A stretch of 64,000 bases of DNA, taken from NCBI RefSeq assembly GCF_028623165.1, contig NZ_CP117768.1, forward strand, positions 6,514,001 to 6,578,000, written 5' to 3'. Shown piece after piece: positions 61,769-64,000 of the stretch. The translations under genes were made by a program, and so were the position numbers. Numbering within the stretch: the stretch's first letter is position 1; each line of letters begins with the position of its first letter. Source of the stretch: Nostoc sp. UHCC 0926. GTDB taxonomy: Bacteria; Cyanobacteriota; Cyanobacteriia; Cyanobacteriales; Nostocaceae. Under the pieces are notes generated by a model. The model saw nothing but the letters and a program-made list of their open reading frames with translations, did not search any database and was not told where the DNA came from.

Positions 61769-64000
61769 ATGTTAAGTCCCACGGTTGTGCGTCCCACGGT
61801 TGTTTTTCGTCCTACTGTTGTTATCGGGCTAGGAGGAACGGGTTATGAAGTCGTACTTAAACTTAAAAAGCGATTTATAGATGTTTACGGCTCAGTTCCA
61901 GAAGTTATTCGTTTTATTTCTATTGATACTACTGAAAATATCCAAGAACGAGAAAAATCACCCGATGGAACTAAGGTTTTCTTAGAACCTAATGAACTTT
62001 ATGCAATTTCTGTTGCAAATCCCCTACCGCTAACACGTAACGACCACATCGCGGAATGGTGGCCTAAGGACATTTCAGCAGCCAGCCTGATCAGTGGTGC
62101 CGGACAGATTCGGGCCCGGGGACGCCTCGCCTTATTTGCTAGAGTCGGGGATATTAAAGGTTTAATTGCTCAAGCAATCAATGCTGTCCGCGAAATTCGC
62201 ACCAGTAAACAAGCATTTTCAGATAATTTTCAAGTTTCCAGTCGGGATGGTGTCGAAGTTTTTATTGTTGGCAGTTTGGCTGGTGGGACGGGCAGTGGCA
62301 CATTCTTAGATGTGGCATTTTTAACACGAGAACATCTGAATAATTTTTCTAATATTACGGGGGTATTTGTTTTACCCAGAGTGTTTGCCAATATTCCCCA
62401 AACTCATTTGGTGAAGTCTAATGCCTATGGCGCTCTTAAGGAAATCGAACACTTTTGGGGATTGTCACCGTCTAATAGCATTGAGATTGATTATGGAATC
62501 GCAAAAGTCAAAGCCGATCGCCCTCCCTTTGATGCTGTATTTTTAATTGACGGAGTTAACAAAAATGGAACTGTAGTGGGTCGTCCAGACGATTTACAAA
62601 ATTTAGTTGCAGATGGCTTGTACATCCAGATTGGTTCTCAAATCGGTCTAGACGCTGCTAACGTTGCTGATAACATTCGCGCTTATCTGGCAACTGGTGA
62701 AAAGGTTCGAGGACGTAATATAAATTACTGTAGTTTTGGCTTTGCTACTCTGACTCTACCAGTACAGCAATACGAGCGGATGAAATTAGAGGATGCTCAA
62801 AGCTTGCTGAAAAATGAGTTGATGGCATCTACCCCAACAATCGATTTAGAAAGCGACATCGCTCGATTTTTAGAGGATTGTAAGTTAGCAGATGCTACTA
62901 CTGTCCTGAATGCGTTGACTGAAAGCGATCGCGGGGGACAGATGAAACCCGAATTCCGAATTGGCGAAATCCGTCACGATCGCACAGCTTTGGCGACGAT
63001 TAAAGAACTCTACAAACGGCAATTGGATCAATTTGAACAACGGACGGCTCAAGAACTGGGATTGAGTTTTTATCGCTTAGAGCAGACTGCAACTACTGCG
63101 ATCGCAACTTTGTGGGAGCGGAGTCTCAACCGTCCCAATGGACTAGCTTATGCCTTGCAATTTTTAACCAAACTTTCCCAAAAACTGGATGAATTACAGC
63201 AGAGTGTACAGCACAAGTCGCAAGAAGCGAAATCCAGTTTCAATACTTTGAAATTAGAACCACAAGAAGAAAAGATTAAAGAAGCCGCAGAAACTTGGTT
63301 CCCAAATAAAAATACTATTCAAGCAACTTGCCAAAGATACAAAGAACGGGCTGACCAAAAGTGGAAGACTTATTTACATTGGAAGCGGTGTGATAAAGCG
63401 GCTGAACTCTATGGTGTGCTGCGGGCTAGGCTGGAAGAAATTCAGGAAAAGTGCCAACGTCTACACAACAACTTAGATAAAGTTTATCGAGATTTTGAAC
63501 AGAGTTATCACGAGGTCAGCCGTCAAGGCACTAATGATAATCCTTTTATTCACACCATTCAGCGCATCAATCTGCAATCGAAACGCCCCAAAATTAATGG
63601 TGAAGATTTTATTCGTTGGTATCGAGAACAGTCTAAAACTTTAACGAATTGGTCTGATAAAAAAGCTGAAGATGTCAAAAACGAAATTCTGAAATTTATA
63701 GATGAAACTTACTATCCCCTCACCAGTATGACTGTTGAGCAGGTTTTGGCAGATAGCAATCCAGAAGATGCAGGACAAGATTTGCAACAACTTGGCAAAC
63801 TCGCAGTTCCGCTCTGGCAGTATGAACTATCGGAAATTCCCATCCAACAGCAGCACTTAATCACAGAATTTTATTACTACGGAGTAGAAAGTAACAACAC
63901 AGTTTTTAGCAATCCGCCTCTTTCTAGTCGCTTGCCTAAAGGAAATAATAATCCTTCTTTCGTACCGACAGGCGAACCCCATAAGGTCATGCTGTTTCGA
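61769..64000 (+). CDS. Tubulin/FtsZ-like GTPase (Tubulin_2 type), 3' end cut off
   Basis: The frame begins at ATG 61769 behind AGGAAAG and stays open for 744 codons to the window end. Residues 1-17 repeat PTVV-RPTVV-type units. VIGLGGTGYEVVLKLK (18-33) is the N-terminal Gly loop, and FIVGSLAGGTGSGTFLD (165-181) contains the tubulin/FtsZ signature GGTGSG. Further GTPase-fold strands include VFVLPRVFANIPQ and FDAVFLIDGVNKNGT. A long helical region follows (about 300-700; KLSQKLDELQQSVQHKSQEAKSS). It is larger than FtsZ (about 400) and is a Tubulin_2-type protein. It probably polymerises or senses nucleotide, with the vWA protein as partner; function not established. Confidence 0.85.
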   Translation, partial: MLSPTVVRPTVVFRPTVVIGLGGTGYEVVLKLKKRFIDVYGSVPEVIRFISIDTTENIQEREKSPDGTKVFLEPNELYAISVANPLPLTRNDHIAEWWPKDISAASLISGAGQIRARGRLALFARVGDIKGLIAQAINAVREIRTSKQAFSDNFQVSSRDGVEVFIVGSLAGGTGSGTFLDVAFLTREHLNNFSNITGVFVLPRVFANIPQTHLVKSNAYGALKEIEHFWGLSPSNSIEIDYGIAKVKADRPPFDAVFLIDGVNKNGTVVGRPDDLQNLVADGLYIQIGSQIGLDAANVADNIRAYLATGEKVRGRNINYCSFGFATLTLPVQQYERMKLEDAQSLLKNELMASTPTIDLESDIARFLEDCKLADATTVLNALTESDRGGQMKPEFRIGEIRHDRTALATIKELYKRQLDQFEQRTAQELGLSFYRLEQTATTAIATLWERSLNRPNGLAYALQFLTKLSQKLDELQQSVQHKSQEAKSSFNTLKLEPQEEKIKEAAETWFPNKNTIQATCQRYKERADQKWKTYLHWKRCDKAAELYGVLRARLEEIQEKCQRLHNNLDKVYRDFEQSYHEVSRQGTNDNPFIHTIQRINLQSKRPKINGEDFIRWYREQSKTLTNWSDKKAEDVKNEILKFIDETYYPLTSMTVEQVLADSNPEDAGQDLQQLGKLAVPLWQYELSEIPIQQQHLITEFYYYGVESNNTVFSNPPLSSRLPKGNNNPSFVPTGEPHKVMLFR

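Overview
The window looks like chromosome from a filamentous, Nostoc-type cyanobacterium. The octamer GCGATCGC (HIP1) is scattered through genes on both strands. Heptanucleotide tandem repeats (STRR-type) fill many gaps. The gene set includes a CrtH-type carotene isomerase, a YggT/Ycf19 protein, a LabA-like NYN protein, a CHASE2 protein kinase and a DUF1400 protein. I see no rRNA, no prophage and no complete transposase gene.

Layout. 1-7 kb: a cut-off gene, crtH, upp, small membrane or secreted proteins, a 21-bp tandem array, and a lipase-like gene beside a dead copy of a neighbouring gene. 7.4-10.8 kb: a large NACHT-LRR (NLR-like) protein. 11-24.6 kb: mostly housekeeping (aroE, trmJ-like, a serine hydrolase, dprA, moxR, ribF), with a DNA methyltransferase whose apparent restriction partner is broken by one stop codon. 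25-37 kb: surE, pheS, peptidase, phosphoesterase and recQ, mixed with decayed accessory genes: a toxin-antitoxin pair fused to a nuclease remnant, a gene with one nonsense codon, and a split HEAT-repeat protein. 37.3-40.2 kb: a two-gene NB-ARC/NLR operon in which both proteins carry the same Gly/Asn-rich motif. 41-50.6 kb: leuA, labA-like, CHASE2 kinase, glutathione reductase, a nuclease-like protein, and an HTH protein that looks like an NLR without its ATPase core.

50.7-53.2 kb is the most striking part. A Ro60/Rsr (TROVE plus vWA) gene is surrounded by five RNA genes on the same strand. Each combines a tRNA-like body (acceptor stem, T arm, and a D arm in four of the five) with an inserted module carrying the conserved Ro-binding sequence of Y RNAs. 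They would easily be miscalled as intron-bearing or pseudo-tRNAs. 53.7-59 kb: a membrane protein under a perfect 11-bp inverted repeat, pyrD, a heptad-repeat coiled-coil gene with an internal amber codon, and a multi-GAF sensor. 59.7-64 kb: an operon of a membrane-anchored vWA protein and a tubulin/FtsZ-like GTPase that runs off the window.

Overall, ordinary metabolism genes are interleaved with an unusually dense set of self/non-self-sensing or RNA-quality-control candidates (NACHT-LRR, amyloid-motif NLR pair, Ro60-Y RNAs, vWA-tubulin) and with many genes at early stages of decay. All functions are inferred from sequence reading alone; no database search was run.
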